64,000 nt of DNA from Cupriavidus pinatubonensis. Lineage in GTDB: Bacteria; Pseudomonadota; Gammaproteobacteria; Burkholderiales; Burkholderiaceae. This document shows, one piece after another, positions 11,149 through 22,313 of the stretch. The position numbers and the translations under genes were made by a program. The stretch lies in assembly GCF_019602855.1 (NCBI RefSeq), contig NZ_CP080767.1, forward strand, positions 1 to 64,000, given 5' to 3'. Positions within the stretch are counted from its first letter, which is position 1. Each line of letters starts with the position of its first letter. Below the pieces are notes generated by a model. It worked only from the letters and a program-made list of their open reading frames with translations, was not told the origin of the DNA and searched no databases.

Positions 11149-12930
11149 TTAGTGCGTTGCGGAAAGGCTGACGCTGAAGTCCGAGTCCGTCACGGACTCC
11201 CAGCATTCCCGCCGCTTTGCCCACTCGGAGATCATTTTTCCACCTGCCGTCCGCTGCAGACGATCATTTACCTCGGATGCTAGCACCAGAATCTCCCTCG
11301 ACAGGTCGGCGGAAATTCCCTGTTTCTGCCAGATCAGGGTTAAATCAATACTATCTTCCCGGAGCTTCGAAAGAACCGCTACGGTATAAGCCGTTACATT
11401 GGCCTGGAACGCCGGGAACCTGCCACTGCCGCGGATCACTTTCTCCGCTGTCTTGAACAGAATTACGGAAGCGATCATTCTTTTGTACTCGGCCGCATCC
11501 GGAGCCGCTTGCCCGGCTTCCACTTGGGCTTCTATCATTCGCATGAATGCCGCGAAGTTCTTTTGCCCTCCCAGACTGACGAAATCTGGCTTCTGCCGCC
11601 ACGCGCACAAATACTTTGCCAGATCCGTTTTGGTGATCCTTCGCGCGGGCGGCATTGATTCCTGAAGACGTTTGATACCAGCAGGCGTCTTGCCCTCCCG
11701 CTCGAGCATGACTTTGTAGCTGCCGGCCGCACGCTCATAGAACCAGCGGCCGTAACCGTCGGGACAGAACGTCATCATGGCCAGCTTCTCAATTGCCACA
11801 TGGAATGGCTTGTTTGCGGAGAGGTCGGAGGCGTTTACCTTGTTCTGGGAGTTAGCATACTTCGAGATATCGGCTATTAGCTCTTCCTCTAGTGCTTGAT
11901 CCAGATCCCGCAGCACGATGACCTTTGCCGGGACACGCACCGGCCCGAGATCGGTCGACGGAAACTTCTTCTTAGTGAAGAACATCGACGCGGTGGTCTG
12001 GCCGCCATTGACGATCTGCATGCCTTTCAGCCAGGCGATGCCCGGCCCACCGTTCACTTGGCCCAGCCGCGCTTCATCCGCCACGATGACGATGCCATTA
12101 TTGAATGCCATGAACCGTGCCGGCGCCTCGCGCAATGTATTGCTGATTCCTTTGTTGACCTCCTTGCTCGTGGTGAGAAACGAGCGCACGTTTGCTTCCA
12201 GAATCCGGGTGCCGAATTTTTCATAGAGAAAGCGCAACGCCTCGCCCGGAACAACGGTCATGGCATAGTCATATTCCCCTGCTTCGCCAGGCACCCAGAC
12301 GCATGGCAACGGCCGCCCGCACACCTCCTCGAAATTGACGACAAGTTCGTCCCGAGGCTTGCCTTCCTGCCAATGGTTGTACAGACGAACGATATCCATC
12401 ACTTCAAGCTTGACGGTCTTTCCGCCGATTTCCCTGGACTTGAACATCCTGGTTTTCACTTGAGCGTCGGTGAGCACATAGATGCGAATCTGGTCCAGCT
12501 CGCGATAAACCTGCTCGACGGTCAGTACCATTGCATACGCGTCACTGGATTCGTCCATCTTCGACGACAGCCTGCCTTCTACACATGCTGTGAGAAAGCG
12601 GGCGCAGTGCTCCGCGGCTTTTGTGACTTCTGTGTCGCTGATGGAAGTCAGGTCATGCGTCCCTTGGTACAGGCTGACAAACAAATCAAGCTGATCGCCA
12701 TCATCCGACAGAGCGAAGCCACTCAGTCGGACATTGGCATTCACGACCTTTGCCGAGTAGTGGCACGCCCGAGGCTCGCCGCAAGTCATACCCACGTCAG
12801 CCATGTGCGTGGCGACCACTTCTGTGAAAACCAGCTCTTCAAACGGGATTTCCATCCCCGGCGCGGTTCGGGCAGAAATTTCATCCCGAATCTGCTGCTG
12901 CGTCTGATGCAGAAACTCCAGCAGTTCCAT
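11149..12930 (-). CDS. AIPR family protein
   Basis: AIPR (abortive-infection phage-resistance) proteins occur in abortive-infection and multi-gene R-M loci; their biochemical role is not settled. The protein has 593 residues. The family core is at about 225-370: NVRSFLTTSKEVNKGISNTL, then ARFMAFNNGIVIVAD and MQIVNGGQTTASMFF, followed by ISKYANSQNKVNASDL. ATG 12930 lies one base after the stop of the PD-(D/E)XK gene (TGAGATGG), so translation is probably coupled. It is the fourth gene of the conserved MORC-like ATPase, Z1, PD-(D/E)XK and AIPR series. Confidence 0.92.
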   Translation of the reverse strand: MELLEFLHQTQQQIRDEISARTAPGMEIPFEELVFTEVVATHMADVGMTCGEPRACHYSAKVVNANVRLSGFALSDDGDQLDLFVSLYQGTHDLTSISDTEVTKAAEHCARFLTACVEGRLSSKMDESSDAYAMVLTVEQVYRELDQIRIYVLTDAQVKTRMFKSREIGGKTVKLEVMDIVRLYNHWQEGKPRDELVVNFEEVCGRPLPCVWVPGEAGEYDYAMTVVPGEALRFLYEKFGTRILEANVRSFLTTSKEVNKGISNTLREAPARFMAFNNGIVIVADEARLGQVNGGPGIAWLKGMQIVNGGQTTASMFFTKKKFPSTDLGPVRVPAKVIVLRDLDQALEEELIADISKYANSQNKVNASDLSANKPFHVAIEKLAMMTFCPDGYGRWFYERAAGSYKVMLEREGKTPAGIKRLQESMPPARRITKTDLAKYLCAWRQKPDFVSLGGQKNFAAFMRMIEAQVEAGQAAPDAAEYKRMIASVILFKTAEKVIRGSGRFPAFQANVTAYTVAVLSKLREDSIDLTLIWQKQGISADLSREILVLASEVNDRLQRTAGGKMISEWAKRRECWESVTDSDFSVSLSATH

Positions 12931-12931
12931 C

Positions 12932-13939
12932 TCATTCCCCCATTAGCGTCGAGAGCACATCGGCCATCGCCGTCCTGCTCCCCTGAATCTGATCAAGATC
13001 AATTTCGTAACGTGCGCCCCGCACGCCGGGGGGCACCATACCCGGCGTCAGGCGCGGGAATACATCGTCCACCAGCAGGAACTGGCAATCCACTTCGACG
13101 AACCTGCGGTGATAGCGGTCTGCATGCGAATCCAGATAGCGCGCATGAAGCAGCGCCAAATTAAAGTCGCGAGCCGCCGCCCCGCCCCGCTCCAACGTTT
13201 CCCTCAATCGTTCAACCCGCTCCGCAAGCGTAAGGCCGTCATCTCCCAGCCGAAATCGGCAGCCGCATACATAGAGCGGCCGTCGCACAGAATCATCGAG
13301 TTGATCCAGCGACTGGATCTTCGCCGGAAAGCCGGCAACGGCGAGGGTGCTCTTGACCTCGATCGCCCCGCCGCCCAGTTCGAAGTCCTGCAGGCCGTCG
13401 TCGGGCCCCACCCATGCATCCAGCGCGACTTGGGCCGGCAGCCCATTGGCGAGCAACTGCTCCAAGCAGTTCAGTTCCCCTACCAAGCCAAGTTCAGCTT
13501 CCGGTCCCAGCGCTTCGTCCCCATTCTTCATGAACGACTGCCACGCCCTGATTCGCCCTAGGAAGAGCTGGAACAGGCTCGCTTCTTCTACCGTGCGGCT
13601 CGCGGCGAGCACCGCAGAAATATCCTCGACCATCAGCGTGAACAGCTCCAACGAAGCGGAAGGCTGGCGTACCAGGGCCAACCAGTGTTTCCCGTCTACC
13701 CCGACTTCGGCACGCTCGACACGGAATCCATTGCCTTGAGGAAAGGCCGTCGCATGAGTCGCGTAATGTCCTGCAAAGCCGACCAGCAGCGCTTCGGTAT
13801 TGCCGGGAAAACTGCGCCCCGCCTGCAGGCTCACAGAACCAAACGTCGAGACGGGAATGCAACGCCACCCGAGTTCCCCGCCGACACCCGCCAGAGCCCG
13901 CCAGGCGACCGCGATTTCCGCATTATTCTGCGGCGCCAT
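12932..13939 (-). CDS. PD-(D/E)XK motif protein (DUF4420)
   Basis: This is the predicted nuclease of the Z1/MORC-type defence module. From ATG 13939 the protein has 335 residues, beginning MAPQNNAEIAVAWRAL. The restriction-endonuclease-fold core is at about 150-200: an upstream Glu in LGLVGELNCL, Asp in GLQDFELGGG (about 185) and AIEVKSTL giving the E-x-K pair (194-196). The frame is open for 29 codons before this ATG, but that would run far into the upstream Z1 gene. From 13939 the overlap is 17 bp, normal for this operon. It is followed by the AIPR gene with a one-base gap. The intact D/E-V-K set suggests an active nuclease. Confidence 0.9.
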   Translation of the reverse strand: MAPQNNAEIAVAWRALAGVGGELGWRCIPVSTFGSVSLQAGRSFPGNTEALLVGFAGHYATHATAFPQGNGFRVERAEVGVDGKHWLALVRQPSASLELFTLMVEDISAVLAASRTVEEASLFQLFLGRIRAWQSFMKNGDEALGPEAELGLVGELNCLEQLLANGLPAQVALDAWVGPDDGLQDFELGGGAIEVKSTLAVAGFPAKIQSLDQLDDSVRRPLYVCGCRFRLGDDGLTLAERVERLRETLERGGAAARDFNLALLHARYLDSHADRYHRRFVEVDCQFLLVDDVFPRLTPGMVPPGVRGARYEIDLDQIQGSRTAMADVLSTLMGE

Positions 13940-16781
13940 ACTCCAGCTCCCAGAGAACGTTATTGACCTTGTATTCCACTTTGGTACCAGCGCTACTGCC
14001 TGGAAAGCTAATTCCAAACGCGACAACCGGCTCGGTGCCTTCCAGCGTCGTGACTTCCGACCTCTTGGGATCCAGCAGATAGATCAACAGCAACCCCTTC
14101 TCCGGGCAAGCCGCCACACCCTCCGCGCCAAAGCCACGTACGCGCCGCATTGCCGTGCCGCTTGGCACGTCGGGCTCCGCGGTACTCTTCATCCGGCCGG
14201 GATCCGCATGCCAGGCGCGTCGCGTTTCGGCCAGCGCGGCGAACCAAGCGACCTCGTTGAGATCCAGCCCCTCGTCGCGGGGCGACAGGAGCCGGCCTAT
14301 CGCGTAGCGGTCAGCGTGCTGAGGCTTGGCCTTTCGGACCATTCGCGGCACGGAAATGCCGTTCACGTTCTCAAGCATCTCGGACTCCTCCACGCCACCG
14401 CCCACAACAGCCACCGTCCAGGCCGTCAGCTCTCCCTCCCTGGCCATCGCCGCAATGAACTCGGAAAGCAGCCTCGAATTTACCTTTAATGCTTCAGGAT
14501 GAGTTGCGTAATCGTCGAGGAATGCCGTGACGGAATCCCACGGTACACCATGCCACGCCGCGCCCGTCCAGCGCTCATTCGATGTACCGCGCCTTTGCTC
14601 CGGGATTGCCGACGCCGGGCCCTGCGATTCCACGAATCGCCGAAAGGCCTTGAAGTTCTTCAAGTTCCGGGCACGATCGCTGAACAACGACACAGTCTCC
14701 ACGACGCTACCGCTGAATGACAGGTACAGCGAGCGCGCGGCCCGCATCTTCAGCCTCGATGTGACCATCAGCACAGGATGTGACTTGACCTTGAGGCCGA
14801 AGTCTCGCGGCGTACCGCCGCTGTTCACCATCTCGTCGAATTCCTCGCGCAACTCTTCGGCCGCGTCGGTGATGTGCTCGAACCACTCTACCAGTTCCGC
14901 AGTGGTATAGAGTCGGCAAACGTCCAGGTAGTTCGGGCGATAGCCGAACCAGCGTCCCATCTGCATCAGAGTGTCATACATGCGCGATGCGCGAAGGAAG
15001 TAGCTGGTGCACAAGCCCTCCAGTGTCAACCCCCGGGCAAGTTTGTCGCCGCCGATGGCGATGACTTTCAGCCCGGTCGCGCTGTCGGCATAGTCGAGCG
15101 CATCCTTTGCAGTCCCGTTGATCATGCGGACACTGACGACGTCGAGCACGCCGGGCAAGGCTTTGGCAATGTCTTCCCAGCTTTCTTGCCCGGCCTGGCC
15201 CACGCCCGAATCGGTGGCAACCTCCGCCGTCGACGGCGCAAAATCGTCGCGCCACAGCTCTTGCAATCTGGACAGGAACCTCTCGTGCCCGATCTGCCGC
15301 GCCACACGCTGCCGCAATTGCCGCACGTACTCCTCGACACGCTCGTGCACGATTTTCTGAACAGCGTTGAAGCGTGTGACATGCACAAGCATCGAACTAT
15401 GCTCGTCGCCCTGCCCGCGCACTTCACGGATCGCGCAAGCCAGCAAAAAGGCGTCAATGGCTTCCGTCAGTGATTCGGGGAGATGCGATTCGGTAGCCGG
15501 TACATCCGGATGGTGGCCGCTCCTGTGCGACACGGGCATCCAGCCTGACTTCCCGTCTTCGGAACAGTGGTCGCCAACGATCCGGACCAGCGGCAATCCG
15601 CCTTCTCGCCCGGCAGGCCCCGCTACGCCGAACACCTTAGCCGGCCCGACATAGTTGGACGGCGCGCCCAGGTTGATGATGAAGCTAGACGGGAAGAGAT
15701 CCGGTCCCTCGTCCTGCGTCGCGCCGCGTTCGTGAATGAATATGTTGGCGAATGGTGTCGCGGTATATCCGACGTACGCCTTCCGCGTGAACGCGTGAAG
15801 GATCTTTCGGATCAGACTGTTGATTGCCGTGGGCTGATGCTCGGGATCCGGCGCGCCATCCTCGCCGAATAGCTGCTCGCCGGTATCGACCGAGGCGTGG
15901 TCCGCTTCGTCGTCAATCACGAGAAGCGGAAGATTGGTTACGATGCGCCGGCCGGTCTCCGTATCAGACGCATTGGCCACATGATTCGTGATCCAGTGTA
16001 GCAGCCGCTGCAGCACCGACTTGTTCTTCTTGATGACGAAAAGCCAGGGCCGTTGCTCGGGTGTGATGCCGAGGTTCTTTGCGACCTTCGCGCTGAAATC
16101 GCCGTTCTCCGAGCGATTGGTCGCATAATTCGGACGGATCGACGGATCGCCGTCGATCTTCCCCACGCCGATGATATTGAGACTGCCTTCCTGAAAGGCA
16201 CTCGTCGCATAGCCGAGGAAACCTTCATCGAGACGCATCTGCGTCTGGGAGCGAAGATTGTTGTGCATGCCGGCTAGGACCACGATGATCTTGTATCCGG
16301 CGTCCGCCGCCTTGCAGATCAACCCAGTATAGTTGCCGGTCTTCCCCGACTGCACGTGGCCAACCACCAGTCCCCGGCGGTCCCAGCTCCCCACTCTGGC
16401 AGGATCCTCCAGTAGACCTAGGACGTCGTCGGTCGAGGCATCCAAGCCGTCGATGGCGGACCATGGCAGCTTCGGCTCCTGCCACTCACGGTAGCGTTGC
16501 CAGTAGCGCCAGTTCCGTTTGCGGTCGGGGCCAAGCCAAGGTTGATGGCCATCGTTGTCGACCAGCGTCGCGTCTTTCCCGAGCCAGACGCTAAACCGCC
16601 GGATCAACTCCTCGATCACCCAGTCGCGGTCAAGGTCGGTTTCCCACCCGCGATTGAGTTGCAGCGCAAGGGAGATCTTCTCCTCGATCAACGCCGGCGT
16701 GATGGAAGATTTGTCCTGTTCCCCCTGCAACAACATCTGAACAACTTTCAGTACGTTGAGATTGTTCGATTCATTCACCAT
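13923..16781 (-). CDS. Z1-domain superfamily II helicase-like ATPase
   Basis: Z1 proteins are SF2 helicase-like ATPases found next to MORC/MutL-like ATPases, nucleases and AIPR proteins in phage-defence and R-M loci. The protein has 952 residues. Motif I is GHVQSGKTGNY (141-151), motif II is LLVIDDEADHAS (286-297, a DEAD box), motif III is YTATPFAN (339-346), motif V lies around GGDKLARGLTLEGL (577-590) and motif VI is QMGRWFGYR (607-615), the Z1 hallmark. All nucleotide-binding and arginine-finger elements look intact. It starts 24 bp after the GHKL ATPase stop and overlaps the next gene by 17 bp. It probably moves along or remodels DNA to feed the PD-(D/E)XK nuclease (inferred). Confidence 0.95.
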   Translation of the reverse strand: MVNESNNLNVLKVVQMLLQGEQDKSSITPALIEEKISLALQLNRGWETDLDRDWVIEELIRRFSVWLGKDATLVDNDGHQPWLGPDRKRNWRYWQRYREWQEPKLPWSAIDGLDASTDDVLGLLEDPARVGSWDRRGLVVGHVQSGKTGNYTGLICKAADAGYKIIVVLAGMHNNLRSQTQMRLDEGFLGYATSAFQEGSLNIIGVGKIDGDPSIRPNYATNRSENGDFSAKVAKNLGITPEQRPWLFVIKKNKSVLQRLLHWITNHVANASDTETGRRIVTNLPLLVIDDEADHASVDTGEQLFGEDGAPDPEHQPTAINSLIRKILHAFTRKAYVGYTATPFANIFIHERGATQDEGPDLFPSSFIINLGAPSNYVGPAKVFGVAGPAGREGGLPLVRIVGDHCSEDGKSGWMPVSHRSGHHPDVPATESHLPESLTEAIDAFLLACAIREVRGQGDEHSSMLVHVTRFNAVQKIVHERVEEYVRQLRQRVARQIGHERFLSRLQELWRDDFAPSTAEVATDSGVGQAGQESWEDIAKALPGVLDVVSVRMINGTAKDALDYADSATGLKVIAIGGDKLARGLTLEGLCTSYFLRASRMYDTLMQMGRWFGYRPNYLDVCRLYTTAELVEWFEHITDAAEELREEFDEMVNSGGTPRDFGLKVKSHPVLMVTSRLKMRAARSLYLSFSGSVVETVSLFSDRARNLKNFKAFRRFVESQGPASAIPEQRRGTSNERWTGAAWHGVPWDSVTAFLDDYATHPEALKVNSRLLSEFIAAMAREGELTAWTVAVVGGGVEESEMLENVNGISVPRMVRKAKPQHADRYAIGRLLSPRDEGLDLNEVAWFAALAETRRAWHADPGRMKSTAEPDVPSGTAMRRVRGFGAEGVAACPEKGLLLIYLLDPKRSEVTTLEGTEPVVAFGISFPGSSAGTKVEYKVNNVLWELEYGAAE

Positions 16782-16805
16782 TGCTTGCCCTTTGGACTTC
16801 CGGAA

Positions 16806-18299
16806 CTATGCCAAGCCCGCAATCAGTTGCGGGTAATTGCAGAACGGCTCGGTATGCAGCAATCGCTCGCGCGCCAATTCCTCCGACATCCCCTTGTGCT
16901 CAACCATGGTTCGATACAGCACGCGCAGGACGTCGGCCACTTCTTCCTGAGATGCCCCGTCGAAACCGGTTCTCGGAATTTCCCTGCTTTCCGCTGTATC
17001 GAGCCAGATGCGCTGCACCGGGATCGTTTCCTCGAGCACACGAAGCATTGCCTTGATCTGCGGAAGCAACGTGCCGGCATCATCCAGGATACACCGTATG
17101 GCGGGATGATCGAGGTCGACCCGGTATCGCATGCCGCCCGCGAAGTGCTCCGAACGCCAAGCCTGTCCCACCGGCTTGTTGTCGAGCGTCCGCGGATTGC
17201 GGCCCCTGTGGGCGAACGCCCTACGCGCGCGGCTGCGTGTAGCGTCCGCAAGCTGGATCAGCCATGGGCGAAGGGCGACAGGCGGGCGAGCGGTTGACTT
17301 GCGAATGTCAATCTTCCAGTCCGCGTCCGCCGAATTCGGAATGTCAAGCCGGATACGCGCAAGCCGGTGCGCCTCGTCCTTCGTCCACGAGCGCCCTTGG
17401 CCGAGTCCGAGCCAGCTTCCTGCAACCAAAAGGCGGCGGTTTCGGTAGACATAAAAGCCCTGCTGCGCCGTCCAGCCATCGGGTCCCTGCGCCGATTCAT
17501 ACTCCTTGGCCGTCAGCCGATCCCTGTGCGGGAGCACATGACACTCGGCCTCGACACCGGAGGCGCGTGGGGGGTACGACGTTGGCGAATGCCAAGGCTT
17601 CGCAGGATGCCCCACGAGGAACGGGTCCCAAGGCTGCAGGCGTTTCCCATTGATGGTGAGCCGCAGTACAGGACGCGTGCCTTCGAGGTAGCGATGAAAG
17701 ACCATCGACAGGTGACTTTCAACTCGATCGATCAGATCGAGAAAATCCTGCTCGGCAAAATCTGCCGTCACAATTCTGTCCAGTTCTTCCCACAGCACCA
17801 GCGTCCCGAGTCTGGAGACCCTCGCCGATTCCAGAAAGGCTTCGGAACCCGGGGCTGGGCCTTCCAACAGGTACCAGCCATCTCCTTCTGATGTGGCCAG
17901 CACGTCAAGATCCCAACGCAGACAGTGGAATCCGTCCTCACCGGTCGACGCCACAGTGAGGCGCCGACACTGAGAGAATGACGCGGTCTTCAGGCCAAGG
18001 CCAAACCTGCCGAGATCGCCTGCTGCCCTTTCCTCCAGGGGATTCCGGTCTCCCAGGCGCATTGCCTTGTCGATAATGGCCGCATTCATCCCGCAGCCGT
18101 CATCCTGTACCGACACCCTGCTTTTGCTGCCGTCCCATAGAAACTGAATGGCCACGTTGCTCGCATTGGCGGCGATGCTGTTGTCAACAATATCCGCCAA
18201 GGCGGTTGCCGTGCTGTAGCCCAATCCTCGAAGAGCTTCGATCATGGCCGCCGCCTTTGGCGGGGCATGTCGGCTCGAAGGTGGCATATTGGCTTCCAA
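16806..18299 (-). CDS. MORC/MutL-like GHKL ATPase
   Basis: This is a prokaryotic paraMORC-type ATPase; such proteins act with Z1 helicases and nucleases in R-M-like defence systems. The protein has 497 residues. The Bergerat ATP fold is intact: N-box ALADIVDNSIAAN (33-45), G1 DDGCGM (66-71), G2 GRFGLGLKTASFSQ (97-110). An S5-like domain and a C-terminal helical part follow. The likely start is TTG 18299, with GGAGA six to seven bases upstream; ATG 18287, four codons later, also has a GGAAG and cannot be excluded. It lies 18 bp after the ankyrin-sigma stop and 24 bp before the Z1 start. The short N-terminal ATPase with PPKAAAMIEALRGLGY separates it from MutL, GyrB and Hsp90. Confidence 0.9.
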   Translation of the reverse strand: MEANMPPSSRHAPPKAAAMIEALRGLGYSTATALADIVDNSIAANASNVAIQFLWDGSKSRVSVQDDGCGMNAAIIDKAMRLGDRNPLEERAAGDLGRFGLGLKTASFSQCRRLTVASTGEDGFHCLRWDLDVLATSEGDGWYLLEGPAPGSEAFLESARVSRLGTLVLWEELDRIVTADFAEQDFLDLIDRVESHLSMVFHRYLEGTRPVLRLTINGKRLQPWDPFLVGHPAKPWHSPTSYPPRASGVEAECHVLPHRDRLTAKEYESAQGPDGWTAQQGFYVYRNRRLLVAGSWLGLGQGRSWTKDEAHRLARIRLDIPNSADADWKIDIRKSTARPPVALRPWLIQLADATRSRARRAFAHRGRNPRTLDNKPVGQAWRSEHFAGGMRYRVDLDHPAIRCILDDAGTLLPQIKAMLRVLEETIPVQRIWLDTAESREIPRTGFDGASQEEVADVLRVLYRTMVEHKGMSEELARERLLHTEPFCNYPQLIAGLA

Positions 18300-18317
18300 T
18301 TTTGTCTCCGCAGCTGG

Positions 18318-20840
<2,523 letters not shown>

Positions 20841-20962
20841 TGTTACTATCTGTTCCGCAATTTCTGGAGCGTGCGCAAATCCGACGTGCCGCCATCGGGA
20901 GCACGTCAAATTTCTCGCAACATTTGTCGAGCTCGTCGGCAAACGAACCAGTGATACCTATC

Positions 20963-21181
20963 TCAGCAAGGGAATTTCTCGGGTTTGGTGTTTGATTTCT
21001 TCCCGTGCGGCGCGGCATTTTCCGGCTCCGGGCCTATTCCGTACCGCTCACAATACTCAGAAAGAGCCGTTTCAAGCATATTGGTCAGGCTGCGCCGCTC
21101 GCGCATAGCGGCGGCTTCCAATAGAGTTCTGAACTCCGGGGTCACCCGAAAACTGAGGCCGACAGACTTTCCTGTTTTCAT
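20963..21181 (-). CDS. Small ribbon-helix-helix-like protein
   Basis: This 72-residue protein (from ATG 21181) begins MKTGKSVGLSFRVTPEFRTL and continues through a helix pair with RRSLTNMLETALSEYCERYG, the layout of an Arc/CopG ribbon-helix-helix DNA-binding protein. A basic tail (KKSNTKPEKF) follows. The frame is open 14 codons further upstream, but those codons overlap a perfect 10-bp inverted repeat that looks like its operator. It lies 122 bp upstream of the ankyrin-sigma ATG and is read in the same direction. It is probably the operon's autoregulator. The fold assignment is from the sequence pattern alone. Confidence 0.6.
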   Translation of the reverse strand: MKTGKSVGLSFRVTPEFRTLLEAAAMRERRSLTNMLETALSEYCERYGIGPEPENAAPHGKKSNTKPEKFPC

Positions 21182-21188
21182 AAATGTG

Positions 21189-21215
21189 ATCTGTATTGCG
21201 CCATGCAATACAGAT
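21189..21215. promoter_or_regulatory. 10-bp inverted repeat, candidate operator
   Basis: ATCTGTATTG (21189-21198) and CAATACAGAT (21206-21215) are perfect inverted copies separated by seven bases. An outer TGTGAT (21185-21190) and ATCACA (21219-21224) extend the dyad. It lies just upstream of the RHH-like gene start (21181) and abuts the -10 box of the candidate operon promoter, as expected for an autorepressor site. Confidence 0.7.
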
Positions 21216-21242
21216 TGCATCACAGGTTACGAATAGTTACAA
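21214..21242 (-). promoter_or_regulatory. Candidate promoter of the defence operon
   Basis: On the minus strand TTGTAA (21242-21237) and TGCAAT (21219-21214) are separated by 17 bp; each matches the sigma-70 consensus at four of six positions. The expected start would fall inside the inverted repeat at 21189-21215, so a bound repressor would block it. Whether the ankyrin-sigma factor uses this promoter cannot be told from the sequence. Confidence 0.4.
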
Positions 21243-21295
21243 CTGCGTTTCCGCGGTTACACTCTTTCAGCTGATGCAATGATGCGGTGTCCCTG

Positions 21296-21331
21296 CCGCG
21301 GCGTGACCGCCATCCAAACATGACGCCGCGG
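21296..21331. repeat. Inverted repeat at island edge
   Basis: CCGCGGCGT (21296-21304) and ACGCCGCGG (21323-21331) are perfect inverted copies around an 18-base loop. There is no T run on either side, so it is not a typical terminator. It could be a structured element or a trace of the island boundary. Confidence 0.4.
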
Positions 21332-21497
21332 TCCGGCCGGTAGAGGACTTAGCAAGAGTGCGATTGAGATGAGCCTCATGGTCAAATGCTCGTCAAATTG
21401 GGGGCGAGCCCTCGCGACTGAAACTTGAGACTTTGCGCATTGTCAGCGACCCGATGCCCTTGGAGACTAGCGACGTCGCCAAAACAATGGTCGACCA

Positions 21498-21701
21498 GGT
21501 TTGACAGCCTGCCCAATGCGCATCGGACGAGCAGCGAAACGGTATCCTCTCGTCTTCGCCTATGCACGCCTCTACGGGCGAGCCGTGGCGGGGGAGCTTT
21601 CGGGCTCGCCGGTTTGTGCATTGCCGGTCTGTCAACCCTGCCACGTGCTCGCCCACCCGGTTGACAGCGGACGGCGAGCCTCCATCACTTGTGAACGGAG
21701 G
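21498..21701 (+). ncRNA. Structured 5-prime leader with possible pseudoknot
   Basis: The leader of the small gene at 21707 is dense in complementary octamers. GGCGAGCC (21577-21584) pairs with GGCTCGCC (21603-21610). TGTCAACC (21630-21637) pairs with GGTTGACA (21659-21666), and GCTCGCC (21647-21653), inside that loop, pairs with GGCGAGC (21673-21679) outside it. The last two helices cross, forming an H-type pseudoknot or two alternative structures. Further copies GGCGAGCC (21403-21410) and GGTTTGACA (21498-21506) could compete for the same partners. A strong ribosome-binding site CGGAGG (21696-21701) follows. It reads like a cis-regulatory RNA. No ligand or named family is claimed. Confidence 0.5.
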
Positions 21702-21706
21702 TTTCA

Positions 21707-22033
21707 ATGCCCACCACCCCAACTCCCCAAGACCCCACCCTCGCCCAAAAACAAGCCCAACTAGCCCAAAACCTAGCCAAAGCTGACCGCGCCCTGGCCC
21801 GCCGCCTCGCCAGAACCACCCTGCCCCCACCCAGCACCCCCGTCACCCTCGAAGATCACATCCTCGAAACCAGCGATGACCTCCTGCGCGTCAGCGCCGG
21901 CCTCCGTTCCGTCCTGACCCTGCTGGACCTGCAGAGCGACGACATCCCCGATTGCACGGGCCTCCACGCCCTGCTCTTGCCGCTCAAGCAGCAGATCGAC
22001 CAGAACGCCGACCGCCTGCAGGCGCTTGTCTGA
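21707..22033 (+). CDS. Small hypothetical protein (DUF1484-like)
   Basis: This 108-residue protein has a Pro/Thr/Gln-rich, Ala-rich basic N-terminal part and a helical C-terminal half (LEDHILETSDDLLRVSAGLR to LKQQIDQNADRLQAL) with heptad-like leucines, so it is probably a small helical oligomer. Size and pattern resemble the DUF1484-type proteins that occur in multiple copies in Ralstonia; this is from memory and tentative. ATG 21707 has an excellent CGGAGG five bases upstream and a complex leader. A hairpin (GGCCCGCT/AGCGGGCC, 22043-22061) follows the stop. The 3-prime end of the gene and the downstream hairpin are repeated at 23243-23354. Function unknown. Confidence 0.75.
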   Translation: MPTTPTPQDPTLAQKQAQLAQNLAKADRALARRLARTTLPPPSTPVTLEDHILETSDDLLRVSAGLRSVLTLLDLQSDDIPDCTGLHALLLPLKQQIDQNADRLQALV

Positions 22034-22100
22034 CGAGGGACAGGCCCGCTCACAGCGGGCCTGAAAGCAAAACGGCGCGAGCCAACTGGTCTCGCGCCGT
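21987..22100. repeat. ~110-bp direct repeat, copy 1
   Basis: This copy runs from the last 16 codons of the small gene (GCAGCAGATCGACC) through the post-stop hairpin to a second perfect hairpin, ACGGCGCGAG/CTCGCGCCGT (22072-22100). Copy 2 is at 23243-23354. The final 40 bases are identical between the copies; the gene-derived part has diverged by substitutions and small indels. The two copies bracket the membrane-protein gene at 22314-23063. Confidence 0.85.
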
Positions 22101-22313
22101 GCAAGTGTGGCGATGTGAAAAAGCCGCGAGCTAAAGGCTCAAAATTACTACCGCCACCGATCTACTAGTCACTGAAGAATACTCCATAACCACGTGTTAG
22201 ACCGCAGTAAAGCGGAATGGGCCCCCAAGTCCCCTGCTCGATGCCGCGTCTTGCTGCAACCCCTCGCCCTATTAAGAATTTCAGCCGCCCGCCGATATAG
22301 CGATGTCTATAGT

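Noticed and set aside
16806..18299. GHKL protein as an Hsp90 chaperone, histidine kinase or MutL repair protein
   Set aside because: N-terminal PPKAAAMIEALRGLGY and neighbouring Z1/AIPR genes fit paraMORC; no Hsp90 middle domain, no kinase His box and no MutL C-terminal domain.
22072..22100. Hairpin copy 1 as an intrinsic terminator of the small plus-strand gene
   Set aside because: No T run on the plus strand; only the minus-strand side carries one.
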